NCBI GenBank assembly: GCA_023053575.1
Contig: JAKZAP010000124.1
Coordinates: forward strand, 58,141 to 122,140
DNA from: Branchinecta lynchi
Lineage: Eukaryota; Arthropoda; Branchiopoda; Anostraca; Branchinectidae
Length of the DNA stretch: 64,000 nucleotides
Direction: 5' to 3'
Shown here: one piece after another, positions 45,801-57,600 of the stretch
Numbering within the stretch: the first letter of the stretch is position 1
How the letters are laid out: each line of letters opens with the position of its first letter
The notes under the pieces: generated by a model
Databases searched by the model: none
Told to the model about the DNA's origin: nothing
What the model saw: the letters and a program-made list of their open reading frames with translations, nothing else
Made by a program: the position numbers and the translations under genes

Positions 45801-48800
45801 GTTATCCCGCAGGGTTTGTTTTCCCACAAGGTTAGTTTTCCCGCAAGGTTTGTTTCCCCACAAGGTTTGTTTTCCCACAAGGTTTGTTTTCCAACTGTGT
45901 TTGTTTTCCCAAAAGGTTCGCTTTCCCAAAAGGTTGGTATTCCCACAAGGTTGGTTTTCCCACAAGGTTGGTTTTCCCGCAGGGTTGCTTTCCCCATAAG
46001 GTTGGTTTTCCCAAAAGGTTCACTTTCCCGCAAGGCTGGTTTTCTCACAAGGTTTTTTTCCCCACAATGTTTGTTTTCTCACAAGGTTTGTTTTCCCACA
46101 AGGTTGGTTTTCCCGAAAGGTTTGTTTCCCCACAAGGTTGGTTTTCCCACAAGGCTGGTTTTCCCGCAGGGTTTGTTTTCCCACAAGGTTAGTTTTCCCG
46201 CAAGGTTTGTTTTCCCACAAGGTTAGTTTTCCCACAAGGTTTGTTTCCCCACAAGGTTTGTTTCCCCACAAGGTTTGTTTTCCCACAAGGATTGTTTTCT
46301 CACAAGGTTTGTTTTCCCACTGTGTTGGTTTTCCCAAAAGGTTCGCTTTCCCACAAGGTTCGTTTTCCCACAAGGTTGGTTTTCCCACAAGGTTGGTTTT
46401 CCCGCAGGGTTGCTTTCCCCATAAGGTTGGTTTTCCCACAAGGTTTGTTTTCTCACAAGGTTTGTTTTCCCACTAGGTTGTTTTTCCCACTAGGTTGGTT
46501 TTCCGAAAAGGTTTGTTTTCCCACAAGCTTTGTTTTCCCCCAAGGTTGGTTTTCCCACAAGGTTTGTTTTTCCACTGTGTTGGTTTTCTCAAAAGGTTCG
46601 CTTTCCCACAAGGTTCGTTTTCCCACAAGGTTGGTTTTCCCACAAGGTTGGTTTTCCCGCAGGGTTGCTTTCCCCATAAGGTTGGTTTTCCCACAAGGTT
46701 TGTTTTCTCACAAGGTTTGTTTTCCCACTAGGTTGTTTTTCCCACTAGGTTGGTTTTCCGAAAAGGTTTGTTTTCCCACAAGCTTTGTTTTCCCCCAAGG
46801 TTGGTTTTCCCACAAGGTTTGTTTCCCCACAATGTTTGTTTTCTCACAAGGTTTGTTTTCCCACAAGATTGGTTTTCCCGAAAGATTTGTTTCCCCACAA
46901 GGTTGGTTTTCAGACAAGGCTGGTTTTCCCGCAGGGTTTGTTTTCCCACAAGGTTAGTTTTCCCGCAAGGTTTGTTTTCCCACAAGGTTAGTTTTCCCAC
47001 AAGGTTTGTTTCCCCACAAGGTTTGTTTCCCCACAAGGTTTGTTTTCCCACAAGGATTGTTTTCTCACAAGGTTTGTTTTCCCACTGTGTTGGTTTTCCC
47101 AAAAGGTTCGCTTTCCCGCAAGGTTCGCTTTCCCACAAGGTTTGTTTTCCCACAAGCTTTGTTTTCCCCCAAGGTTGGTTTTCCCGCAAGGTTGGTTTTC
47201 CCACAAGGTTTGTTTTCCCACTTTGTTGGTTTTCCCAAAAGGTTCGCTTTCCCGCAAGGTTGGTTTTCCCACAAGGTTTGTTTTTCCACAAGGTTGGTTT
47301 TCCCGAAAGGTTGGTTTCCCCACAAGGTTGGTTTTCCCACAAGGTTGGTTTTCCCGCAGGGTTTGTTTTCCCACAAGGTTAGTTTTCCCGCAAGGTTTGT
47401 TTCCCCACAAGGTTTGTTTTCCCACAAGGATTGTTTTCTCACAAGGTTTGTTTTCCCACTAGGTTTGTTTCCCCACAAGGTTTGTTCTCCCACAAGCTTT
47501 GTTTTCCCCCAAGGTTGGTTTTCCCGCAAGGTTGGTTTTCCCACAAGGTTTGTTTTCCCACTGTGTTGGTTTTCCCAAAAGGTTCGCTTTCCCGCAAGGT
47601 TGGTTTTCCCCCAAGGTTGGTTTTCCCGCAGGGTTTGTTTTCCCACAAGGTTAGTTTTCCCGCAAGGTTTGTTTCCCCACAAGGTTTGTTTTCCCACAAG
47701 GTTTGTTTTCCCACTGTGTTGGTTTTCCCAAAAGGTTCGCTTTCCCACAAGGTTGGTTTTCCCCCAAGGTTGGTTTTCCCACAAGGTTGGTTTTCCCGCA
47801 GGGTTGCTTTCCCCATCAGGTTGGTTTTCCCACAAGGTTTGTTTTCTCACAAGGTTTGTTTTCCCACTAGGTTGTTTTTCCCACTAGGTTGGTTTTCCCA
47901 CAAGGTTTGTTTTTCCCACAAGCTTTGTTTTCCCCCAAGGTTGTTTTTCCCACTAGGTTGGTTTTCCCACAAGGTTTGTTTTCCCACAAGCTTTGTTTTC
48001 CCCCAAGGTTGGTTTTCCCGCAAGGTTGGTTTACCCACAAGGTTTTTTTTCCCACTGTGTTGGTTTTCCCAAAAGGTTCGCTTTCCCGCAAGGTTGGTTT
48101 TCCCACAAGGTTTGTTTCCCCACAAGGTTTGTTTTCCCACAAGGTTTGTTTTCCCACAAGGTTGGTTTTCCCGAAAGGTTTGTTTCCCCACAAGGTTGGT
48201 TTTCCCACAAATTTGGTTATCCCGCAGGGTTTGTTTTCCCACAAGGTTAGTTTTCCCGCAAGGTTTGTTTCCCCACAAGGTTTGTTTTCCCACAAGGTTT
48301 GTTTTCCCACTGTGTTTGTTTTCCCAAAAGGTTCGCTTTCCCAAAAGGTTGGTATTCCCACAAGGTTGGTTTTCCCACAAGGTTGGTTTTCCCGCAGGGT
48401 TGCTTTCCCCATAAGGTTGGTTTTCCCAAAAGGTTCACTTTCCCGCAAGGCTGGTTTTCGCACAAGGTTTGTTTCCCCACAATGTTTGTTTTCTCACAAG
48501 GTTTGTTTTCCCACAAGGTTGGTTTTCCCGAAAGGTTTGTTTCCCCACAAGGTTGGTTTTCCCACAAGGCTGGTTTTCCCGCAGGGTTTGTTTTCCCACA
48601 AGGTTAGTTTTCCCGCAAGGTTTGTTTTCCCACAAGGTTAGTTTTCCCACAAGGTTTGTTTCCCCACAAGGTTTGTTTCCCCACAAGGTTTGTTTTCCCA
48701 CAAGGATTGTTTTCTCACAAGGTTTGTTTTCCCACTGTGTTGGTTTTCCCAAGAGGTTTGCTTTCCCGCAAGGTTCGCTTTCCCGCAAGGTTGGTTTTCC

Positions 48801-51800
48801 CACAAGGTTTATTTTCTCACAAGGTTTGTGTTCCCACTAGGTTTGTTTTTCCACAAGGTTGGTTTTCCCGAAAGGTTGGTTTCCCCACAAGGTTGGTTTT
48901 CCCACAAGGTTGGTTTTCCCGCAGGGTTTGTTTTCCCACAAGGTTAGTTTTCCCGCAAGGTTTGTTTCCCCACAAGGTTTGTTTTCCCACAAGGATTGTT
49001 TTCTCACAAGGTTTGTTTTCCCACTAGGTTTGTTTCCCCACAAGGTTTGTTCTCCCACAAGCTTTGTTTTCCCCCAAGGTTGGTTTTCCCGCAATGTTGG
49101 TTTTCCCACAAGGTTTGTTTTCCCACTGTGTTGGTTTTCCCAAAAGGTTCGCTTTCCCGCAAGGTTGGTTTTCCACCAAGGTTGGTTTTCCCGCAGGGTT
49201 TGTTTTCCCACAAGGTTAGTTTTCCCGCAAGGTTTGTTTCCCCACAAGGTTTGTTTTCCCACAAGGTTTGTTTTCCCACTGTGTTGGTTTTCCCAAAAGG
49301 TTCGCTTTCCCACAAGGTTGGTTTTCCCCCAAGGTTGGTTTTCCCACAAGGTTGGTTTTCCCGCAGGGTTGCTTTCCCCATCAGGTTGGTTTTCCCACAA
49401 GGTTTGTTTTCTCACAAGGTTTGTTTTCCCACTAGGTTGTTTTTCCCACTAGGTTGGTTTTCCCACAAGGTTTGTTTTCCCACAAGCTTTGTTTTCCCCC
49501 AAGGTTGTTTTTCCCACTAGGTTGGTTTTCCCACAAGGTTTGTTTTCCCACAAGCTTTGTTTTCCCCCAAGGTTGGTTTTCCCGCAAGGTTGGTTTACCC
49601 ACAAGGTTTTTTTTTCCCACTGTGTTGGTTTTCCCAAAAGGTTCGCTTTCCCGCAAGGTTGGTTTTCCCACAAGGTTTGTTTCCCCACAAGGTTTGTTTT
49701 CCCACAAGGTTTGTTTTCCCACAAGGTTGGTTTTCCCGAAAGGTTTGTTTCCCCACAAGGTTGGTTTTCCCACAAATTTGGTTATCCCGCAGGGTTTGTT
49801 TTCCCACAAGGTTAGTTTTCCCGCAAGGTTTGTTTCCCCACAAGGTTTGTTTTCCCACAAGGTTTGTTTTCCCACTGTGTTTGTTTTCCCAAAAGGTTCG
49901 CTTTCCCAAAAGGTTGGTATTCCCACAAGGTTGGTTTTCCCACAAGGTTGGTTTTCCCGCAGGGTTGCTTTCCCCATAAGGTTGGTTTTCCCAAAAGGTT
50001 CACTTTCCCGCAAGGCTGGTTTTCGCACAAGGTTTGTTTCCCCACAATGTTTGTTTTCTCACAAGGTTTGTTTTCCCACAAGGTTGGTTTTCCCGAAAGG
50101 TTTGTTTCCCCACAAGGTTGGTTTTCCCACAAGGCTGGTTTTCCCGCAGGGTTTGTTTTCCCACAAGGTTAGTTTTCCCGCAAGGTTTGTTTTCCCACAA
50201 GGTTAGTTTTCCCACAAGGTTTGTTTCCCCACAAGGTTTGTTTCCCCACAAGGTTTGTTTTCCCACAAGGATTGTTTTCTCACAAGGTTTGTTTTCCCAC
50301 TGTGTTGGTTTTCCCAAGAGGTTTGCTTTCCCGCAAGGTTCGCTTTCCCGCAAGGTTGGTTTTCCCACAAGGTTTATTTTCTCACAAGGTTTGTGTTCCC
50401 ACTAGGTTTGTTTCCCCACAAGGTTTGTTTTCTCACAAGGTTTGTTTTCCCACAAGGTTTGTTTTCCCACAAGGCTTGTTTTCCCACAAGGTTTGTTTTG
50501 CCACAAGGTTGGTTTTCCAGAAAGGTTTGTTTCCCCACAAGGTTGGATTTTCCACAAGGTTTGTTTTCCCGCAGGGTTTATTTTCCCACAAGGTTAGTTT
50601 TCCCGCAAGGTTTGTTTTCCCACAAGGTTAGTTTTCCCACAAGGTTTGTTTCCCCACAAGGTTTGTTTCCCCACAAGGTTTGTTTTCCCACAAGGATTGT
50701 TTTCCCACAAGGTTTGTTTTCCCACTGTGTTGGTTTTCCCAAAAGGTTCGCTTTCCCGCAAGGATGGTTTTCCCACAAGGTTGGTTTTCCCGCAGGGTTT
50801 GTTTCCCCATAAGGTTGGTTTTCCCAAAAGGTTTGTTTTTTCACAAGGTTTGTTTTCCCACTAGGTTGGTTTTCCCACAAGGTTTGTTTTCCCACAAGGT
50901 TTGTTTACCCACAAGGTTTGTTTTCCCCCAAGGTTGGTTTTCCCGCAAGGTTGGTTTTCCCATAAGGTTGGTTTTCCCACAAGGTTGGTTTTCCCGCAAG
51001 GATAGTTTTCCCACAAGGTCTGATTTAACACAATGTTTGTTTTCCCACAAGGTTGGTTTTCCCGCAAGGTTTGTTTTCCCACAAGGTTGGTTTTCCCGAA
51101 AGGTTTGTTTCCCCACAAGGTTTGTTTTCCCACAAGGTTTGTTTTCCCACTGTGTTGGTTTTCCCAAAAGGTTCGCTTTCCCACAAGGTTGGTTTTCCCA
51201 CAAGGTTGGTTTTTCCACAAGGTTGATTTTCCCGCAGGGTTGCTTTCCCCATGAGGTTGGTTTTCCCACAAGGTTTGTTTTCTCACAAGGTTTGTTTTCC
51301 CACTAGGTTGTTTTTCCCACTAGGTAGGTTTTCCCACAAGGTTTGTTTTCCCACAAGCTTTGTTTTCCCCCAAGGTTGGTTTTCCCGCAGGGTTTGTTTT
51401 CCCACAAGGTTAGTTTTCCCGCAAGGTTTGTTTCCCCACAAGGTTTGTTTTCCCACAAGGTTTGTTTTCCCACTGTGTTGGTTTTCCCAAAAGGTTCGCT
51501 TTCCCACAAGGTTGGTTTTCCCACAAGGTTGGTTTTCCCACAAGGTTGGTTTTCCCGCAGGGTTGCTTTCCCCATAAGGTTGGTTTTCCCACAAGGTTTG
51601 TTTTCCCACAAGGTTTGTTTCCCCACAAGGTTTGTTTCCCCACAAGGTTTGTTTTCCCACAAGGTTAGTTTTCCCACAAGGTTTGTTTCCCCACAAGGTT
51701 TGTTTCCCCACAAGGTTTGTTTTCCCACAAGGATTGTTTTCTCACAAGGTTTGTTTTCCCATTGTGTTGGTTTTCCCAAGAGGTTCGCTTTCCCGCAAGG

Positions 51801-53191
51801 TTCGCTTTCCCGCAAGGTTGGTTTTCCCTCAAGGTTTGTTTTCTCACAAGGTTTGTTTTCCCACTAGGTTTGTTTCCCCACAAGGTTTGTTTTCTCACAA
51901 GGTTTGTTTTCCCACAAGGTTTGTTTCCCCACAAGGTTTGTTTCCCCACAAGGTTTGTTTTCCCACAAGGATTGTTTTCTCACAAGGTTTGTTTTCCCAC
52001 TGTGTTGGTTTTTTCCAAGAGGTTCGCTTTCCCGCAAGGTTCGCTTTCCCGCAAGGTTGGTTTTCCCACAAGGTTTGTTTTCTCACAAGGTTTGTTTTCC
52101 CACTAGGTTTGTTTTCCCACAAGGTTTGTTTTCTCACAAGGTTTGTTTTCCCACAAGGTTTGTTTTCCCACAAGGTTTGTTTTCCCACAAGGTTTGTTTT
52201 GCCACAAGGTTGGTTTTCCAGAAAGGTTTGTTTCCCCACAAGGTTGGTTTTCCCACAAGGTTTGTTTTCCCGCAGGGTTCGTTTTCCCATAAGGTTAGTT
52301 TTCCCGCAAGGTTTGTTTTCCCACAAGGTTAGTTTTCCCACAAGGTTTGTTTCCCCACAAGGTTTGTTTCCCCACAATGTTTGTTTTCCCACAAGGATTG
52401 TTTTCTCACAAGGTTTGTTTTCCCACTCTGTTGGTTTTCCCAAAAGGTTCGCTTTCCCGCAAGGTTGGTTTTCCCACAAGGTTGGTTTTCCCGCAGGGTT
52501 TGTTTCCCCATAAGGTTGGTTTTCCCAAAAGGTTTGTTTTCTCACAAGGTTTGTTTTCCCACTAGGTTGGTTTTCCCACAAGGTTTGTTTTCCCACAAGG
52601 TTTGTTTACCCACAAGGTTTGTTTTCCCCCAAGGTCTGATTTAACACAATGTTTGTTTTCCCACAAGGTTGGTTTTCCCGAAAGGTTTGTTTCCCCACAA
52701 GGTTGGTTTTCCCACAAGGTTGGTTTTCCCGCAAGGTTAGTTTTCCCACAAGGTCTGATTTAACACAATGTTTGTTTTCCCACAAGGTTGGTTTTCCCGA
52801 AAGGTTTGTTTCCCCACAAGGTTGGTTTTCCCACAAGGTTGGTTTTCCCGCAGGGTTTGTTTTCCCACAAGGTTAGTTTTCCCGCAAGGTTTGTTTTCCC
52901 ACAAGGTTGGTTTTCCCGAAAGGTTTGTTTCCCCACAAGGTTGGTTTTCCCACAAGGTTGGTTTTCCCGCAGGGTTTGTTTTCCCACAAGGTTAGTTTTC
53001 CCGCAAGGTTTGTTTCCCCACAAGGTTTGTTTTCCCACAAGGTTTGTTTTCCCACTGTGTTGGTTTTCCCAAAAGGTTCGCTTTCCCACAAGGTTGGTTT
53101 TCCCACAAGGTTGGTTTTTCCACAAGGTTGATTTTCCCGCAGGGTTGCTTTCCCCATGAGGTTGGTTTTCCCACAAGGTTTGTTTTCTCAC
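42897..53191 (-). repeat. Segmental copies of a ~0.4-kb block at 39.5, 42.9 and 52.8 kb
   Basis: Sequence at 42,897-43,328 recurs at 52,760-53,191 (shift 9863 bp), and its right part also occurs at about 39,645-39,963 (shift 3365). Shared rare units include GGTTGGTTTTTCCACAAGG, GGTTGATTTTCCC and CCCCATGAGG. The region between holds further repeats, for example 44.88-45.47 kb against 48.86-49.45 kb (shift 3979) and 48.30-48.61 kb against 49.86-50.17 kb (shift 1565). Confidence 0.78.
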
Positions 53192-54642
53192 AAGGTTTGT
53201 TTTCCCACTAGGTTGTTTTTCCCACTAGGTAGGTTTTCCCACAAGGTTTGTTTTCCCACAAGCTTTGTTTTCCCCCAAGGTTGGTTTTCCCGCAGGGTTT
53301 GTTTTCCCACAAGGTTATTTTTCCCGCAAGGTTTGTTTCCCCACAAGGTTTGTTTTCCCACAAGGTTTGTTTTCCCACTTTGTTGGTTTTCCCAAAAGGT
53401 TCGCTTTCCCACAAGGTTGGTTTTCCCACAAGGTTGGTTTTCCCACAAGGTTGGTTTTCCCGCAGGGTTGCTTTCCCCATAAGGTTGGTTTTCCCACAAG
53501 GTTTGTTTTCCCACAAGGTTTGTTTCCCCACAAGGTTTGTTTCCCCACAAGGTTTGTTTCCCCACAAGGTTTGTTTCCCCACAAGGTTTGTTTCCCCACA
53601 AGGTTTGTTTTCCCACAAGGATTGTTTTCTCACAAGGTTTGTTTTCCCACAAGGTTTGTTTCCCCACAAGGTTTGTTTCCCCACAAGGTTTGTTTTCCCA
53701 CAAGGTTAGTTTTCCCACAAGGTTTGTTTCCCCACAAGGTTTGTTTCCCCACAAGGTTTGTTTTCCCACAAGGATTGTTTTCTCACAAGGTTTGTTTTCC
53801 CACTGTGTTGGTTTTCCCAAGAGGTTCGCTTTCCCGCAAGGTTCGCTTTCCCGCAAGGTTGGTTTTCCCACAAGGTTTGTTTTCTCACAAGGTTTGTTTT
53901 CCCACTAGGTTTGTTTCCCCACAAGGTTTGTTTTCTCACAAGGTTTGTTTTCCCACAAGGTTTGTTTCCCCACAAGGTCTGTTTCCCCACAAGGTTTGTT
54001 TTCCCACAAGGATTGTTTTCTCACAAGGTTTGTTTACCCACTGTGTTGGTTTTCCCAAGAGGTTCGCTTTCCCGCAAGGTTCGCTTTCCCGCAAGGTTGG
54101 TTTTCCCACAAGGTTTGTTTTCTCACAAGGTTTGTTTTCCCACTAGGTTTGTTTTCCCACAAGGTTTGTTTTCTCACAAGGTTTGTTTTCCCACAAGGTT
54201 TGTTTTCCCACAAGGTTTGTTTTCCCACAAGGTTTGTTTTGCCACAAGGTTGGTTTTCCAGAAAGGCTTGTTTCCCCACAAGGATGGTTTTCCCACAAGG
54301 TTTGTTTTCCCGCAGGGTTTGTTTTCCCATAAGGTTAGTTTTCCCGCAAGGTTTGTTTTCCCACAAGGTTAGTTTTCCCACAAGGTTTGTTTCCCCACAA
54401 GGTTTGTTTCCCCACAAGGTTTGTTTTCCCACAAGGATTGTTTTCTCACAAGGTTTGTTTTCCCACTCTGTTGGTTTTCCCAAAAGGTTCGCTTTCCCGC
54501 AAGGTTGGTTTTCCCACAAGGTTGGTTTTCCCGCAGGGTTTGTTTCCCCATAAGGTTGGTTTTCCCACAAGGTTTGTTTTCTAACAAGGTTTGTTTTCCC
54601 ACTAGGTTGGTTTTCCCACAAGGTTTGTTTTCCCACAAGGTT

Positions 54643-57600
54643 TGTTTACCCACAAGGTTTGTTATCCCCCAAGGTTGGTTTTCCCGCAAGGTTGGTTTTC
54701 CCATAAGGTTGGTTTTCCCACAAGGTTGGTTTTCCCGCAAGGTTAGTTTTCCCACAAGGTCTGATTTAACACAAAATTTGTTTTCCCACAAGGTTGGTTT
54801 TCCCGAAAGGTTTGTTTCCCCACAAGGTTGGTTTTCCCACAAGGTTGGTTTTCCCGCAGGGTTTGTTTTCCCACAAGGTTAGTTTTCCCGCAAGGTTTGT
54901 TTTCCCACAAGGTTGGTTTTCCCGAAAGGTTTGTTTCCCCACAAGGTTGGTTTTCCCACAAGGTTGGTTTTCCCGCAGGGTTTGTTTTCCCACAAGGTTA
55001 GTTTTCCCGCAAGGTTTGTTTCCCCACAAGGTTTGTTTTCCCACAAGGTTTGTTTTCCCACTGTGTTGGTTTTCCCAAAAGGTTCGCTTTCCCACAAGGT
55101 TGGTTTTCCCACAAGGTTGGTTTTCCCACAAGGTTTGTTTTCTCACAAGGTTTGTTTTCCCACTAGGTTGTTTTTCCCACTAGGTTGGTTTTCCCACAAG
55201 GTTTGTTTTCCCACAAGCTTTGTTTTCCCCCAAGGTTGGTTTTCCCGCAGGGTTTGTTTTCCCACAAGGTTAGTTTTCCCGCAAGGTTTGTTTCCCCACA
55301 AGGTTTGTTTTCCCACAAGCTTTGTATTCCCACTGTGTTGGTTTTCCCAAAAGGTTCGCTTTCCCACAAGGTTGGTTTTCCCACAAGGTTGGTTTTCCCG
55401 CAGGGTTGCTTTCCCCATAAGGTTGGTTTTCCCACAAGGTTTGTTTTCTCACAAGGTTTGTTTTCCCACTAGGTTGTTTTTCCCACTAGGTTGGTTTTCC
55501 CACAAGGTTTGTTTTCCCACAAGCTTTGTTTTCCCCCAAGGTTGTTTTTCCCACTAGGTTTGTTTTCCCACAAGGTTTGTTTTCCCACAAGCTTTGTTTT
55601 CCCCCAAGGTTGGTTTTCCCGCAAGGTTGGTTTACCCACAAGGTTTGTTTTCCCATCGTGTTGGTTTTCCCAAAAGGTTCGCTTTCCCGCAAGGTTGGTT
55701 TTCCCACAAGGTTTGTTTCCCCACAAGGTTTGTTTTCCCACAAGGTTTGTTTTCCCACAAGGTTGGTTTTCCCGAAAGGTTTGTTTCCCCACAAGGTTGG
55801 TTTTCCCACAAGGTTGGTTTTCCCGCAGGGTTTGTTTTCCCACAAGGTTATTTTTCCCGCAAGGTTTGTTTCCCCACAAGGTTTGTTTTCCCACAAGGTT
55901 TGTTTTCCCACTGTGTTGGTTTTCCCAAAAGGTTCGCTTTCCCAAAAGGTTGGTTTTCCCACAAGGTTGGTTTTCCCACAAGGTTGGTTTTCCCGCAGGG
56001 TTGCTTTCCCCATAAGGTTGGTTTCCCCAAAAGGTTCGCTTTCCCGCAAGGCTGGTTTTCCCACAAGGTTTGTTTCCCCACAATGTTTGTTTTCTCACAA
56101 GGTTTGTTTTCCCACTGTGTTGGTTTTCCCAAAAGGTTCGCTTTCCCGCAAGGTTGGTTTTCCCACAAGGTTTGTTTCCCCACAAGGTTTGTTTTCGCAC
56201 AAGGTTTGTTTTCCCACAAGGTTGGTTTTCCCGATAGGTTTTTTTCCCCACAAGGTTGGTTTTCCCACAAGGTTGGTTTTCCCGCAGGGTTTGTTTTCCC
56301 ACAAGGTTAGTTTTCCCGCAAGGTTTGTTTCCCCACAAGGTTTGTTTTCCCACAAGGTTTGTTTTCCCACTGTGTTGGTTTTCCCAAAAGGTTCGCTTTC
56401 CCAAAAGGTTGGTTTTCCCACAAGGTTGGTTTTCCCACAAGGTTGGTTTTCCCGCAGGGTTGCTTTCCCCATAAGGTTGGTTTCCCCAAAAGGTTCGCTT
56501 TCCCGCAAGGCTGGTTTTCCCACAAGGTTTGTTTCCCCACAATGTTTGTTTTCTCACAAGGTTTGTTTTCCCACTGTGTTGGTTTTCCCAAAAGGTTCGC
56601 TTTCCCGCAAGGTTGGTTTTCCCACAAGGTTTGTTTCCCCACAAGGTTTGTTTTCGCACAAGGTTTGTTTTCCCACAAGGTTGGTTTTCCCGATAGGTTT
56701 TTTTCCCCACAAGGTTGGTTTTCCCACAAGGTTGGTTTTCCCACAAGGTTGGTTTTCCCGCAGGGTTGCTTTCCCCATAAGGTTGGTTTTCCCAAAAGGT
56801 TCGCTATCCCGCAAGGCTGGTTTTCCCACAAGGTTTGTTTCCCCATAATGTTTGTTTTCTCACAAGGTTTGTTTTCCCACAAGGTTGGTTTTCCCGAAAG
56901 GTTTGTTTCCCCACAAGGTTGGTTTTCCCACAAGGCTGGTTTTCCCGCAGGGTTTGTTTTCCCACAAGGTTAGTTTTCCCGCAAGGTTTGTTTTCCCACA
57001 AGGTTAGTTTTCCCACAAGGTTTGTTTCCCCACAAGGTTTGTTTCCCCACAAGGTTTGTTTTCCCACAAGGATTGTTTTCTCACAAGGTTTGTTTTCCCA
57101 CTGTGTTGGTTTTCCCAAGAGGTTCGCTTTCCCGCAAGGTTCGCTTTCCCGCAAGGTTGGTTTTCCCACAAGGTTTGTTTTCTCACAAGGTTTGTTTTCC
57201 CACTAGGTTTGTTTCCCCACAAGGTTTGTTTTCTCACAAGGTTTGTTTTCCCACAAGGTTTGTTTTGCCACAAGGTTGGTTTTCCAGAAAGGTTTGTTTC
57301 CCCACAAGGTTGGTTTTCCCACAAGGTTTGTTTTCCCGCAGGGTTTGTTTTCCCACAAGGTTAGTTTTCCCGCAAGGTTTGTTTTCCCACAAGGTTAGTT
57401 TTCCCACAAGGTTTGTTTCCCCACAAGGTTTGTTTCCCCACAAGGTTTGTTTTCCCACAAGGATTGTTTTCTCACAAGGTTTGTTTACCCACAAGGTTTG
57501 TTTTCCCCCAAGGTTGGTTTTCCCTCAAGGTTGGTTTTCCCATAAGGTTGGTTTTCCCGCTAGGTTTGTTTCCCCACAAGGTTTGTTTTCCCACAAGGTT